Counted from the stretch's first letter, positions 25,938-35,259 are shown. The stretch: 64,000 nucleotides of DNA from CAZUHB01 sp964620445 (GCA_964620445.1 CAZUHB010000030.1:1-64000); one strand, 5' to 3'. Notes: generated by a model from the letters alone, not told the origin. Made by a program: numbers and translations.

Positions 25938-28537
25938 GTCTCGTCCCTCACAAAGATGAACAGAGTATTGTCGGACTCGGGCAGCAAGGTGCTGCGCGCC
26001 GACGGAATATCGATCTCGCCTGCCTCGAGGAGCATCTTGAAAAAAGCGCTCAGCCGGTCGTCGGGCGCGATCGAGACATTGGCCATGGCAAAAGCGAGCC
26101 AGAACTGATCGCGCATCGCTTCCATCGCCTCGGGAACGGCCGTGGGTATCTTGATCTTCAGGTAGAGGAGCGATGAAAAGAACATGAGCTCGCTCGCCAC
26201 CGGTTCGATCGGCCAGTTCGCCACATCGCGGCCGCAGGCTTTCAGGATATTGTCTCGACCCCGTCCGATCGACCAGTTCACCGACTCCTCGATCCGGTCG
26301 GTGGCGATGCAGATCGCTTCATAGTGGCGGGGCGTTTTTTGCTCGATCATCTCGAGAGTGCGATTCATCTTTTCGACGAAGGCTTCCGATCCCAGGATTT
26401 CGGGCTTTTCTCCCGCGCGCAGATTGGAGAGCAGTACCTGAAAATCGGATTCGTTGAAGGTCCACGCGGCCGCATCGCCCCGGGCGCTGCTCTCGAGGAA
26501 ATTGAGCGCGTCCAACGCGAATTTCTCCATGCCGCCGCCCTTGTCGGCCGCGACCGCCGCCCGGAGAGCGGTGCCCGCGTTCGGCCCGCCGCATCGGCTC
26601 AGCGCATAGAGGGCATAGAGCCGCAGGCCGGGATCGGTCTCGTCGTTCAGGATGCGGCCGAGGGCCTCGGCCGCGCCTTCGTACGGAAAGCGGCAGAAGG
26701 CCTCGGCCGCGCGGATCGGCCGGCACGTGCCTGCCGATTCGAGGCCGGCGAGAAGCGCCGCGCGCGCCCGGGCGCGGTCGACCATCATGGCGGTCATCAG
26801 GGTGATGTCTCTCACGTGCCTCACCGGTTCGGTCAGAGCGTACTCGACGAGAAAGCCGGCTCTGAAGCCGGGCGGACCTGCAAGCGCGATCGCATCGAGC
26901 CACTCGTAGTAGGTCTGCGGAAAACGGTGGGCGATGATCCTGGCGGCCGCCGTCCGGATCGTGTCGTCCTCGTCGTGCTCCATGATCCGGACCAGGACCT
27001 CTTCCGGTCCGAGAATGGAGAGGACCTCCTCGTCGTCGGTCCCCGCGAGAGCGCAGAGGCCCCGCATGCGGTGTTCGGGATCGGCGCTGAAGAGGGCCGT
27101 CTTCAAGCGCGACGCATGGTCGACCGAGGCGCTCTGGACCCACTTCCCCTCGTGGCGCACGATACCCTCGGCCTCTTTCCTCAAGATCTCCCGGTCGATG
27201 ATCCTCGGAGTGATGAAGATGATCATGTCATCCTTTTCGGTCACCTCCGAGGAGTACCGGAAGAGGTATCCGAGGAGCGGGATATCCTTGAGAAGCGGAA
27301 CGCCCGTCTCCTTGTTCAGTTTGACCGTGCGCACGAGCCCGCCGATCATGAGCGTCTTGCCGTCCTCGAGGATGACCTCGGCGTCGGCCCGGCGTGTGTC
27401 CACGTCGGGCAGCTCGTCGAACTCGCCGCGGTATCCGGTGATCTCGCTTACCTCGGGGGCCACCTTCAGAAAGACGGCGTCCTCGTCGATGACGCGGGGC
27501 GTCACCTTCAGATTCGTGCCGGTCTGGATCTCCTCGTAGCCGCTGACCGTCGTGATCCCGTACTGGAGGTTCTGGCTGTAAGTGGGAATCTTGACCTTCT
27601 TCCCGTTGACGATCTCGGCGGTCGTGTTGTGAAGCGCCGTGACCTCCGGCTCGGACAGGAGCTCGGAATCGGTCTGGGAATTGATGAACTCCACGAGCAG
27701 CGAGAAGTCGGCCGCGCTCAGTATTCCGAAAGTGAAGTCGTCCTTGCTCGCGTAGGGGAAGGAAGAGTCGGGAGAAAATTCCGATCCGCTCGACGACTCG
27801 AGGGTGTCTCCGCTGAAAGGATTGTTCTCGGGAAGGAACATGCCGCCCGTGTGCCGCCTGTCGAAGGGAAAGGTGATCGGCCGCGCCGCGCCGCTCGCCC
27901 TGAAACGGGTCACCCAGTCGAAACCCTTCGAGTCGGTGTCGGACCGGCTGACGAGCATGATCTTGACGCTGATCCGGATCTGGGGCATTTCCTTGTCGAG
28001 TTCGGCGATGATCTCCGATATCTGGCGGAGCCCGGCTGGCGTGTCCCGCACGAGAAGGATGTTGCCCTTCTCGATCCCGTTCACCTGGCCCAATCCGTGC
28101 GTCAGGAACGGCTCGATCAGGGTCTTGACCTCATCGGCGGTCCTGAACTTCAGGCGGAAGACCTCCGACACGATCGTCGGTATCGGCGCCTCGACAGGGG
28201 CCGCCTCGACCGGCTCGGCATCCTGCACGGCGGGGTGGATGACGATGATGTCGCCTTTTCTCGTGAACGAGAGGCCGTTGTTGGCGGTGATCTGTTCGAG
28301 GGCCAGGTCCACGGGCACATCCCTCAGGTGGATCGATGTCTCGCCCGTCACTCCGCTGGCCACGATGATGTTCAGGTCGTACTGCCGGTTGAGGAGCTCG
28401 AAGAGATCCTGGAAGGCCATCTTGTCCTTCGTCGAGATGGTGATCCGTTTCTGTTCGTCCACCTCGTCGGCCGCCACGAAGATCGGGGCCGAGAGGAGAA
28501 CCAGCAGCACTGTCGATGAGATGATGCAGATTCTCAT
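25934..28537 (-). CDS. secretin (PilQ/GspD family) with long C-terminal helical extension
   Basis: This 867-residue exported protein has a signal peptide, an N0/STN-like domain (about 32-100), an N1-like domain (about 124-185) and the secretin core (about 188-448). The core contains SEPEVTALHNTTAEI and the signature GVPLLKDIPLLGYLFR...DDMIIFITPRII. It would form the outer-membrane pore of a type IV pilus or type II secretion system. The oddity is about 400 extra residues after the core (470-867) with HEAT-like helical repeats (DEEVLSILGPEEVLVRIMEHDEDDTIR and later blocks). Its start overlaps the PilP-like gene. Confidence 0.9.
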   Translation of the reverse strand: MRICIISSTVLLVLLSAPIFVAADEVDEQKRITISTKDKMAFQDLFELLNRQYDLNIIVASGVTGETSIHLRDVPVDLALEQITANNGLSFTRKGDIIVIHPAVQDAEPVEAAPVEAPIPTIVSEVFRLKFRTADEVKTLIEPFLTHGLGQVNGIEKGNILLVRDTPAGLRQISEIIAELDKEMPQIRISVKIMLVSRSDTDSKGFDWVTRFRASGAARPITFPFDRRHTGGMFLPENNPFSGDTLESSSGSEFSPDSSFPYASKDDFTFGILSAADFSLLVEFINSQTDSELLSEPEVTALHNTTAEIVNGKKVKIPTYSQNLQYGITTVSGYEEIQTGTNLKVTPRVIDEDAVFLKVAPEVSEITGYRGEFDELPDVDTRRADAEVILEDGKTLMIGGLVRTVKLNKETGVPLLKDIPLLGYLFRYSSEVTEKDDMIIFITPRIIDREILRKEAEGIVRHEGKWVQSASVDHASRLKTALFSADPEHRMRGLCALAGTDDEEVLSILGPEEVLVRIMEHDEDDTIRTAAARIIAHRFPQTYYEWLDAIALAGPPGFRAGFLVEYALTEPVRHVRDITLMTAMMVDRARARAALLAGLESAGTCRPIRAAEAFCRFPYEGAAEALGRILNDETDPGLRLYALYALSRCGGPNAGTALRAAVAADKGGGMEKFALDALNFLESSARGDAAAWTFNESDFQVLLSNLRAGEKPEILGSEAFVEKMNRTLEMIEQKTPRHYEAICIATDRIEESVNWSIGRGRDNILKACGRDVANWPIEPVASELMFFSSLLYLKIKIPTAVPEAMEAMRDQFWLAFAMANVSIAPDDRLSAFFKMLLEAGEIDIPSARSTLLPESDNTLFIFVRDET

Positions 28538-29016
28538 TTGTCCTCGTCCCAGAGCTTGAGCAGCGTTTTTTCGCCGTTTTTGATCAACTCGACCTCGGTA
28601 CGTTTTATGGTCATGATTCTGTACCCATCTATTTCCTCGTCGACGGAGAGGACCCGGCCGTTGATCACGGCGAGAACCTTGCCGCCTCCGAAAGAGATCG
28701 CCTCCAGATCGAGGCTTGCCGTCTCGGCCGGTTCCGTGACTTCCACCTCTTCGGCGTTCTCCGGTTCTTTATCAGGTTCCTCGCGGACGGCCGTGTGGCG
28801 GAAGGGGCTCATCTCCCATCCGTCCTCTTCGTCAAGGCCGCCGGAGGTCTCCTCTGCGGGCTGTTCTTGTTGCACGAAGAGCAGCGCGGGATCGAAAGGG
28901 ATCGCGAAGTCGGTATCGGCGCCGCTCTTCATGACCACGTCGAATCCGATCGAGAGGAGGATCCGACCCGATATGAGAAAAAAGCAGCAAAAAAACAAAA
29001 CGGCCAACTTCTTCAT
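28534..29016 (-). CDS. PilP/GspB-like inner-membrane alignment protein
   Basis: This 160-residue protein starts at ATG 29016 (MKKLAVLFF) with one N-terminal membrane helix, then a long acidic linker (EEDGWEMSP...EEVEVTEPAE). A small C-terminal beta domain reads VLAVINGRVLSVDEEIDG and ends VELIKNGEKTLLKL. That C-terminal pattern is typical of GspB/GspC/PilP proteins that link the inner-membrane platform to the secretin. It lies directly before the secretin gene with a 4-base overlap, as expected for PilP. An upstream ATG at 29037 is possible. Confidence 0.78.
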   Translation of the reverse strand: MKKLAVLFFCCFFLISGRILLSIGFDVVMKSGADTDFAIPFDPALLFVQQEQPAEETSGGLDEEDGWEMSPFRHTAVREEPDKEPENAEEVEVTEPAETASLDLEAISFGGGKVLAVINGRVLSVDEEIDGYRIMTIKRTEVELIKNGEKTLLKLWDEDK

Positions 29017-29071
29017 GATCGTCCAGTCTCGCGCCAAATCATGTCAAATTCCTTCAAAGTTCGGGCCGAGC

Positions 29072-29641
29072 CTACTTCAGGGTCAGTTGGTGGAGATCGT
29101 AGAGATTCATCGTCAGCTGAACGTGCAAATCGTCGCTTCGATCCGCCTCGGCCTTCCTCTTGATCGTGATCGACGTTGTCCTCGTCAGACCGTCGAAGGC
29201 GGCCAGCGATTCCATGAACCGCCCGATCGAGGAGTACCCGCCTTCGAGAGTCATTTTTTTCTCCAGCGTCGTGAAAACACCCGCCCAGGGCGTCTCCTCT
29301 CCCTTGCTCGCCTTGTTGTGCGGATTCCACGGTTCCTCGGTGATGACAACGAGTTCGAGCTCCTTCGCCTTGCGCCGGAGGGCGGTCGCCAGGTTGCCCT
29401 TGTCCACGGGGGTCGTCAGTTTCTTTGTGATGCCGCCCAGTTCCTTCGACAGTTCGGCCACCTCGTATTCGACCTGGCTCGATCTCATGACAACGGGAAG
29501 GTTCTCCTTGAGCTCCTCGTAGATGTCATGCACCGTGCGGGCTCTCTGCCTGTATTTCTTCTGAGCCGGCAGAAAGACGAGGGCGAAAACGAGGAGCAGC
29601 ACCACGCTCGTGCTTCCGATTTCGATGAACAGTCTTTTCAT
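29072..29641 (-). CDS. pilO: PilO-like pilus assembly protein
   Basis: This 189-residue protein has one N-terminal membrane helix (EIGSTSVVLLLVFALVF), a coiled-coil stretch (about 30-75), and a ferredoxin-like C-terminal domain starting near LELVVITEEPW with the typical GGYSSIGRFMESLAAF motif. It matches PilO, which pairs with PilN under the inner membrane. ATG 29641 starts one base after the PilM-PilN stop, preferred over 29665. Gene order PilMN-PilO-PilP-PilQ is conserved. Confidence 0.88.
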   Translation of the reverse strand: MKRLFIEIGSTSVVLLLVFALVFLPAQKKYRQRARTVHDIYEELKENLPVVMRSSQVEYEVAELSKELGGITKKLTTPVDKGNLATALRRKAKELELVVITEEPWNPHNKASKGEETPWAGVFTTLEKKMTLEGGYSSIGRFMESLAAFDGLTRTTSITIKRKAEADRSDDLHVQLTMNLYDLHQLTLK

Positions 29642-29642
29642 G

Positions 29643-31325
29643 CTAGTCCACCTTTTTGTCCGCAACGGGCAGATCGGCGGTGATCGTGAACGTGTTCGTC
29701 ACACGCGCGCCGTCCGACTCCCACACCCTGCCCGTATCGAGGCTGATATTTTCCAGGTGGGGAGACGCTTCGAGCACGTGGACGAAGTCGCTCCATACCC
29801 GTTCGCGCTCGGACAAGCTGTCGAGCGCGAAGGTTCCTCGCATTTCGAGCGAAGCCCGCTCGAGGCTGCAGTGGAGTTCCATCGTTTCGAGCAGGACGAA
29901 GGGCGGCACGATGCGGCCCGTCTCCTTCAGTGTCTCCCTGAGACAGCCCTCGGGCGGAAGCAATCCGTCGAGGACCGTATTCTGCTTGAGGCTCTGCGCC
30001 TTCAGTGACAAAACCAGTTTCTCCTTCTGCTGCATGCCGTGAAGCTGCTGGGCGAGCGTATCCGAGTAATCCGATGTCTGCTTCAGGTTGTCGAATCCGT
30101 TCTGGTAAAAGAAGGTGAGCAGCGCCATGGTGAGGCAGAGCACGGCGGCCGTGAGACGGCATACCGTTCTGATCACGCGAAGCCTGGGCAGAAAGAGTTC
30201 TTCCTTGGGAACGAGGCTGACCTCGCCCTCTTCTTCGAGAGCGTTTCCCAGGGCGACGGTGAGGGCGGCAACGGAAGCCTCTCCTCCCTGCTCGGGCAGG
30301 GCCATCTCGGGGAACGTGATGTGGTCGTTCGCATTGAAAAAGCGGGTCTCGACCTGGAGGGACTGGGCCAGAAACCTGTCGATGTCGTTCAGATTCTCGA
30401 AGTCGTCGATCAGGTAGAGCGTGCTCACGCCCGACCGGCCCACATGGGTCTCGTAAAAGTGAAAGGTCTTCTTGATCGAAAGCGCCAGCCGTCTCAAGAC
30501 GGGCTGGACAGAGTCGAAGAGACGCTTGTTCGGGTTGGAGGAATCGAGCCGCCCGGCGCGCCGGGGATCGAGCGAACAGCCGCTCAAGTCGCGAGGCCCG
30601 TCTTCGTGGGCAGGATTCCGCCTCAGTTCCCCCTCTCCCGTCGAAGCAACACCCTGGAACAGCTCTCTCTGGCCGATCGGGATGATACGGCGCAGGCGGA
30701 ATCCTTCCAGGTCGTAGAATGTGAGCACTGTTTCGTTCGCGGCGAGTCTGAGCGTGGCCACCGTTTCGTCCTTCGGCCACTCGCCTTTCAGGTTGAGACA
30801 GTTCTCTACGGACATATCAGGCGGAAGGAGGAAGAAGTTCGACACGCCAACGCCGTGAAGAACGGAGAAGATCGGCGCGATCCTCTTCCTCTCGATGCAA
30901 ACCGCGACGTATGTGCCCTTGGGAGCGCGTCGCTGGGCCGCATAACTGATCGTGGCGTCCTCGATGGCAAAGGGGAGCTTTTCTTCTTCCAGTTTCTGAA
31001 GAACGAGCTCGCCTATTTTTTGAGGCGCCACGCCGAGAAAATGATACCTGGCGATGAAATAGGCGCTCGGTTGCAGCGAGATCGAAACGCTGACCCGGGA
31101 CAGGGAGAACTCCTTGAGGAGAGCCTTCAATGCATCGACCGCCGCGGCGGAGCGCGATGCGGCCGGGGAGGAATCGATCGGCACCGAGCTGAGTCGGATG
31201 ACGTGAGGCCCCTCCTTTTTCTGCATCAGCAGGATCCCCCTCACCTCCCTCTCGGAAATGTCTATTCCGAGGTTGAGGCCGGTCCTCAGACCGAAAGGGT
31301 TCAGCTGTTTGAGTCTGAATTTCAC
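29643..31325 (-). CDS. PilM-PilN fusion protein
   Basis: This 560-residue protein joins two normally separate pilus proteins. Residues 1 to about 385 form an actin-like ATPase of the PilM/GspL type (LNLGIDISEREVRGILL, later VAALTVALGNALEEE). Then come a membrane helix (LTAAVLCLTMALLTFFY, about 405-425), a coiled coil and a PilN-like ferredoxin domain (VLLETMELHCSLERASLEMRG). A GspL-like arrangement also has cytoplasmic, membrane and periplasmic parts in one chain, so GspL is the nearest alternative. It is followed immediately by pilO. Confidence 0.85.
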   Translation of the reverse strand: MKFRLKQLNPFGLRTGLNLGIDISEREVRGILLMQKKEGPHVIRLSSVPIDSSPAASRSAAAVDALKALLKEFSLSRVSVSISLQPSAYFIARYHFLGVAPQKIGELVLQKLEEEKLPFAIEDATISYAAQRRAPKGTYVAVCIERKRIAPIFSVLHGVGVSNFFLLPPDMSVENCLNLKGEWPKDETVATLRLAANETVLTFYDLEGFRLRRIIPIGQRELFQGVASTGEGELRRNPAHEDGPRDLSGCSLDPRRAGRLDSSNPNKRLFDSVQPVLRRLALSIKKTFHFYETHVGRSGVSTLYLIDDFENLNDIDRFLAQSLQVETRFFNANDHITFPEMALPEQGGEASVAALTVALGNALEEEGEVSLVPKEELFLPRLRVIRTVCRLTAAVLCLTMALLTFFYQNGFDNLKQTSDYSDTLAQQLHGMQQKEKLVLSLKAQSLKQNTVLDGLLPPEGCLRETLKETGRIVPPFVLLETMELHCSLERASLEMRGTFALDSLSERERVWSDFVHVLEASPHLENISLDTGRVWESDGARVTNTFTITADLPVADKKVD

Positions 31326-31435
31326 TCGATGAACCTCATTGCTTGCTCGGGAACGTGTCCACGAGACCTCGCGGCTGCCATGGCGACCTATTCGTTATAA
31401 GGCGGTGGTTGGCTATTTCCCTCCTTCCACTGGAG

Positions 31436-31822
31436 TCATTGCTTGAGGAAAGTGCCGTTCGCGCTCGAATAGGCATAGGTGTTGCTGGCCGGCCCCGTGT
31501 AGGTCGTTGCCGTCACCTTGGTCCAGCCCTCGGTCACACCGCCCTGCACCACGTTGACGAAGAGAGGATCGGTGTCCGATGCTGTCGTGTCGTTGGCTTC
31601 CGCGTCGAGAGCCGTTGGATAGGCCGGGGTGCCCCCGCTCTTTGCCGAGTTGACATAGTAGAGCATGATGCCCGCTCTCACGTTGCCCACAACGCCCTTC
31701 TCGGCCGAGTCCTTTGCGTCGTCGGTCAGGTTGTAATAGATCGGGATGGCCGAAACGGCCAGGACACCCAGCACCACGATAATGATGATGAGTTCGATCA
31801 GCGTGAAACCTTTTGCATCCAT
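31436..31822 (-). CDS. type IV pilin/major pseudopilin
   Basis: This 128-residue prepilin has a very short leader, MDAKG, with the peptidase cleavage site before FTLIELIIIIVVLGVLAVSAIPIY and Glu at position 5 of the mature protein. The globular part is rich in threonine and alanine with no cysteine pair. It is the only pilin in the window and lies between PilC and the PilM-PilN fusion, on the same strand but after PilC's terminator. It is probably highly expressed from its own promoter in the 130-bp gap upstream. Confidence 0.92.
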   Translation of the reverse strand: MDAKGFTLIELIIIIVVLGVLAVSAIPIYYNLTDDAKDSAEKGVVGNVRAGIMLYYVNSAKSGGTPAYPTALDAEANDTTASDTDPLFVNVVQGGVTEGWTKVTATTYTGPASNTYAYSSANGTFLKQ

Positions 31823-31903
31823 CTTTTTTCTCCCTTAAATCACATACGGGCTGTTCATGTCGACCAGTTCCGCACGGCCCGCGCGTGCGGCTGCCACTTG
31901 TTT

Positions 31904-31925
31904 AAAAAATCAATTCACGAATTGA
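31904..31925 (-). terminator. intrinsic terminator after pilC
   Basis: On the minus strand the stem TCAATT/AATTGA with loop CGTG is followed by TTTTTT. It lies about 30 bases past the pilC stop and before the pilin gene, so it would separate the RR-pilB-pilC transcript from the pilin. The stem is AT-rich and short, hence partly leaky. Confidence 0.65.
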
Positions 31926-31955
31926 AGTCCTTACTTCACGACTTGAAGTCCCTAC
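31914..31955. repeat. 21-bp tandem duplication at the 3' end of pilC
   Basis: Two copies of a 21-bp unit (31914-31934 and 31935-31955) differ at only two positions. A third partial copy begins inside pilC. In gene orientation each unit contains GTGAAGTAG or GTGAAGTAA, so the last codons and stop of pilC are repeated outside the gene. Confidence 0.8.
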
Positions 31956-33139
31956 TTCACGATGTCCATCAATTTCCAATAGGGCATGAAGATGCCCAGA
32001 GCGATCAAAAGCACGAATCCCGATGTCACGAGCAGGATCATCGGTTCGATATTGGCAATCAGTTTCTGCGTTCTGTAACGCAGTTCCTGTTCGTAGTATT
32101 CGTAGAGGATTTTCATGAGCGACTGAATCTCGCCCGTCTTCTCGCCCACGTGGGTGAGATGGGCAAAGAGCGGCGGAAAGAGTCTCGATTGCTCCATCGA
32201 CTCCCCCAGGGTCCGGCCGTTGGTCACCCCGTAGTTGAGGCGGCGGATCTCGTCCTTGATGACAACGTTGGAGAAGGACTTGTCGAGGAGATGGAGAATG
32301 TTGAGGTAGTTCACGATACCGCCGGAAAAGAAGGTGGAGAGCATGTTGGCGATCTGCGAGATGTTTGCGTATCGGTAGAGCTTTCCGAGAAGCGGTATGC
32401 GGAATTTCAACCGGTCGATGAAATGAACGAAGAAGGTGAACCTCTTCGCGAAGATATAGAGACCGACGAGCGCGAAGAGCCCGCCCAGAATCAGGTACCA
32501 GTGATTCTGGATCGTCGTCGAGATCCCGAGCAGAATCTTCGTGTGAATGGGGAGGTTGTCTCCGAACTTCGAGAAGAGCGGCTTGAACCGGGGAAAGATG
32601 AAGGCCATGATCACCGTGAACGCGAGGGCCAGGGTGATCATCACGAAGACGGGATAACGGAGCGCCGCCTTGATGTTTTTCGAGAGGTTCTCCTCGTTCT
32701 CCTGGAACTGGACGAGCTGCAGAAGGAGCGGTTCGAGAACGCCGTTCTGCTCGCCGCTCTCGACGACGCCCGTGAAAAAGGAGGAGAAGATCTTGGGGTG
32801 CTTCCTCATGGCGTTCGTGAGGTTCGTACCCTCCTCGACGTCGCGCCGCATCCTGAGGATCGTCTTCTTGAAATAAGCATGCTTTTCGTGAGCGGCGATC
32901 GTTCCCAGGGCTTCGGAAATCGGGATGCCGGCCTTGTGCAGGGTGAGCAGCTGCCGGGTGAAGAAGATGACGCTCTGCCGCCCGACGCGCGTGTCTTCGA
33001 GGAAAGGTTTCTTTCCCGTGGAAGCGCTCGGAGCGGGCGGGGAGGACGGCGGCACGGTGGTGGCGCGGCCGAGGAGAGGGGCCGACTCGTCCCTGGCGCT
33101 CGAATTCACCTGTTTCTTCTTGTATGCGATCGTGGGCAT
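31952..33139 (-). CDS. pilC: PilC/GspF inner-membrane platform protein
   Basis: This 395-residue protein has a short linker N-terminus and two GspF domains. The first begins FFTRQLLTLHKAGIPISEAL and the second ANISQIANMLSTFFSGGIVNYLNIL. There are three membrane helices, the last near the C-terminus (PMILLVTSGFVLLIALGIF). It anchors the assembly ATPase. Its ATG overlaps the pilB stop (TGATG). The first about 45 residues are proline/serine-rich and not conserved. Confidence 0.93.
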   Translation of the reverse strand: MPTIAYKKKQVNSSARDESAPLLGRATTVPPSSPPAPSASTGKKPFLEDTRVGRQSVIFFTRQLLTLHKAGIPISEALGTIAAHEKHAYFKKTILRMRRDVEEGTNLTNAMRKHPKIFSSFFTGVVESGEQNGVLEPLLLQLVQFQENEENLSKNIKAALRYPVFVMITLALAFTVIMAFIFPRFKPLFSKFGDNLPIHTKILLGISTTIQNHWYLILGGLFALVGLYIFAKRFTFFVHFIDRLKFRIPLLGKLYRYANISQIANMLSTFFSGGIVNYLNILHLLDKSFSNVVIKDEIRRLNYGVTNGRTLGESMEQSRLFPPLFAHLTHVGEKTGEIQSLMKILYEYYEQELRYRTQKLIANIEPMILLVTSGFVLLIALGIFMPYWKLMDIVK

Positions 33140-34830
33140 CAGAATACGACCCTCATCACTTCTTCCAGCGACGTCGTGCCTGCAAACGCTTTCTGAATCC
33201 CGTCCTTTCTGAGCGTGACCATCCCCTTGGCCAAAGCCCTCTCCTCGAGGACGTGGTCGGGCGCTCCCTCGGAGACCATCCTTTTCAGCTCATGGTCAAT
33301 ATGGAGGATCTCGAAGATTCCGAGCCTCCCCTTGTATCCGGCCTTGTTGCACAGAACGCACCCTCTGGACCGGTAGAGCGTGTCGCCCAGAACCTCTCCC
33401 TCCTTGAGGTTGAAAGAACTCACGATCTCGTCCGTGACCGGGTAGGGTTCCTTGCAATTGGGGCAGAGAACCTTCACGAGTCGCTGGGCGAGGATTCCGA
33501 TCGTCGACGTGGCGATCATGTACGGCCCGGCGCCGAGGTCCATGATTCTCGAAACGGTGCTGATCGTGTCGTTCGTGTGGAGGGTGGCGAAAACGAGGTG
33601 TCCCGTGATCGACGCCCGCAAGCCGAGCGCGAGCGTTTCCTTGTCCCGGATCTCGCCCACCATGATCACGTCGGGATCGTGGCGCAAGATGGCTCTCAGG
33701 GCTTTGGAAAAGGTCATTCCAACCCTGTCGTTGACCTGGATCTGGCGGGCGAAACTGAGGTTGTACTCAACGGGATCCTCGACCGTGACGATGTGCTTCG
33801 TGCTCGAGTTCACGTGATTCAGCACGGCGCAGAGCGTCGTCGACTTGCCCGAACCGGTGGGCCCCGTGACGAGCACGATACCGTAGGGGCTCTTGATGAG
33901 CTGTTCGAAGAGTTCGAGGTTGGCCTGCGACAGGCCGATGTTCTGCAGGGCGAAAATGTCGGTCTTCTGATCGAGAAGGCGGAGCACGATGTTCGGTCCC
34001 GTCACCGTGGGGATGATCGACACGCGCGCATCGATCTCGCGGCCGTCGACGGTCATCGTGAAACGGCCGTCCTGGGGAACGCGATTCTCCGAGATATCGA
34101 TCGAAGAGAGGATCTTGATCCGCGAGATCACGGCGTCGCGGATCTTCTGCGGCGGCGCGGGCACCTCGACGAGATCGCCGTCGATCCGGTAACGGATGCA
34201 GAGCTTGTCCTTTTTCGGTTCGATGTGGATGTCGCTGGCGCGGGACTTGACCGCGTTGGCGATGAGGAGGTTGACCAGCTTGATGATCGGCGCCGACGAT
34301 TCGTCCACGTCGTCGGGAATGTCTTCCTCCGAGTCGTCCATCTGCGTGGAGAGGTACTCCTCGCTGATATCGCTGATCTCCGTCTCGATGTCGGCGTTCT
34401 CGGAGTAGAGGTCCCGGAAGGCGTTGAGGATCTCGTCCCTGAGCGCAAAGCACGCCTCGATGTTCAGCTGGACGCTGTTCTGGATCTTCTCGATCGTGTA
34501 GAAGTCGTTGGGATTGTCGAGAGCCACGAAGAGCGTTTCGCCCACCTTGAGGACCGGAATGGCATTGAACTTCCTCGCCAGGTGAACGGGGAAGATGGAG
34601 ACCAGGCTCTTGTCGAAGACCGTATTTTCCAGATCGGCGTGCGGCACCTCGAAGTGCTTGCTGAGACAGGACGAAAGCCGGTTCTGGCTGACGTAACCGA
34701 GGGAGCAGAGGATATCACCGAGGAGGAGCCCCTTCTCTTTCTGGATCTCGAGGGCATGGCCCAGCTGCTCGTCGGTGATCAGCCCGGCCTTGATGAGGAT
34801 ATCGCCAATTTTTCGTATCGCTACAGCCAT
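33139..34830 (-). CDS. pilB: PilB/GspE assembly ATPase
   Basis: This 563-residue ATPase has an N-terminal GspE-N domain (about 1-140), an acidic linker (DDSEEDIPDDVDE), and the ATPase core. Walker A is GPTGSGKST at 323-331. The aspartate/Walker B box is HDPDVIMVGEIRD at about 384-396, and the histidine box is ATLHTND. A zinc-binding tetracysteine (CPNC then CVLC) lies in the C-terminal part. It powers pilus or pseudopilus assembly. It lies 21 bases after a response-regulator gene and overlaps pilC. Confidence 0.95.
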   Translation of the reverse strand: MAVAIRKIGDILIKAGLITDEQLGHALEIQKEKGLLLGDILCSLGYVSQNRLSSCLSKHFEVPHADLENTVFDKSLVSIFPVHLARKFNAIPVLKVGETLFVALDNPNDFYTIEKIQNSVQLNIEACFALRDEILNAFRDLYSENADIETEISDISEEYLSTQMDDSEEDIPDDVDESSAPIIKLVNLLIANAVKSRASDIHIEPKKDKLCIRYRIDGDLVEVPAPPQKIRDAVISRIKILSSIDISENRVPQDGRFTMTVDGREIDARVSIIPTVTGPNIVLRLLDQKTDIFALQNIGLSQANLELFEQLIKSPYGIVLVTGPTGSGKSTTLCAVLNHVNSSTKHIVTVEDPVEYNLSFARQIQVNDRVGMTFSKALRAILRHDPDVIMVGEIRDKETLALGLRASITGHLVFATLHTNDTISTVSRIMDLGAGPYMIATSTIGILAQRLVKVLCPNCKEPYPVTDEIVSSFNLKEGEVLGDTLYRSRGCVLCNKAGYKGRLGIFEILHIDHELKRMVSEGAPDHVLEERALAKGMVTLRKDGIQKAFAGTTSLEEVMRVVF

Positions 34831-34851
34831 ACTCGTTCAACGCGCGTATTC

Positions 34852-35259
34852 TTACGACGCACCGACCTCCCGGGGAATCAACAAGGCCAGCTTTTCCAGA
34901 ACCTCTTTACGCGATTTATCCGATTTGAAATTACTGTCGAGATGGATGAACAAATCGATGCCCGCGTCTTCCAGGAGTTGGTGCATCTCGGAGGTCGTTC
35001 TCGTCGACACGGCGAGAATCTTCGTGCCCCGTGTTTTCTTGTTTCTTCTGATGAAGGCGCTCACGTAACAGCCGTCGAGGGCGGGAAGAAAAAAATCGAG
35101 CACGACGAGCGCCGGGCGCTCGGCCTTGGCCCGTTCGAGGCCGTCGAGACCGTCCGTGGAGAAGACGACATCGAAACCGCGGCTTTCGAGAAGCTCGTCG
35201 AGCCATGAAGCGATTTCAGCGTTGTCCTCGATGATCAGAGCTTTCCTGTCAAGTGGCAT
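34852..35259 (-). CDS. single-domain response regulator
   Basis: This 135-residue receiver-only protein starts at ATG 35259, with AGGAGAG about ten bases upstream. The acidic pair is ED at 11-12, the phosphoryl-accepting aspartate is Asp55 in VVLDFFLPALDG, and the conserved threonine/serine is in AVSTR. The usual KP motif is replaced by FKSD near the C-terminus. With no output domain it must act by protein contact, and as the first gene of the pilB-pilC operon it probably regulates pilus assembly. Confidence 0.85.
   Translation of the reverse strand: MPLDRKALIIEDNAEIASWLDELLESRGFDVVFSTDGLDGLERAKAERPALVVLDFFLPALDGCYVSAFIRRNKKTRGTKILAVSTRTTSEMHQLLEDAGIDLFIHLDSNFKSDKSRKEVLEKLALLIPREVGAS

Noticed and set aside
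31904..31955. CRISPR array or attachment site at the pilC repeats
   Set aside because: Only two adjacent 21-bp copies without spacers, and no cas or integrase genes in the window.
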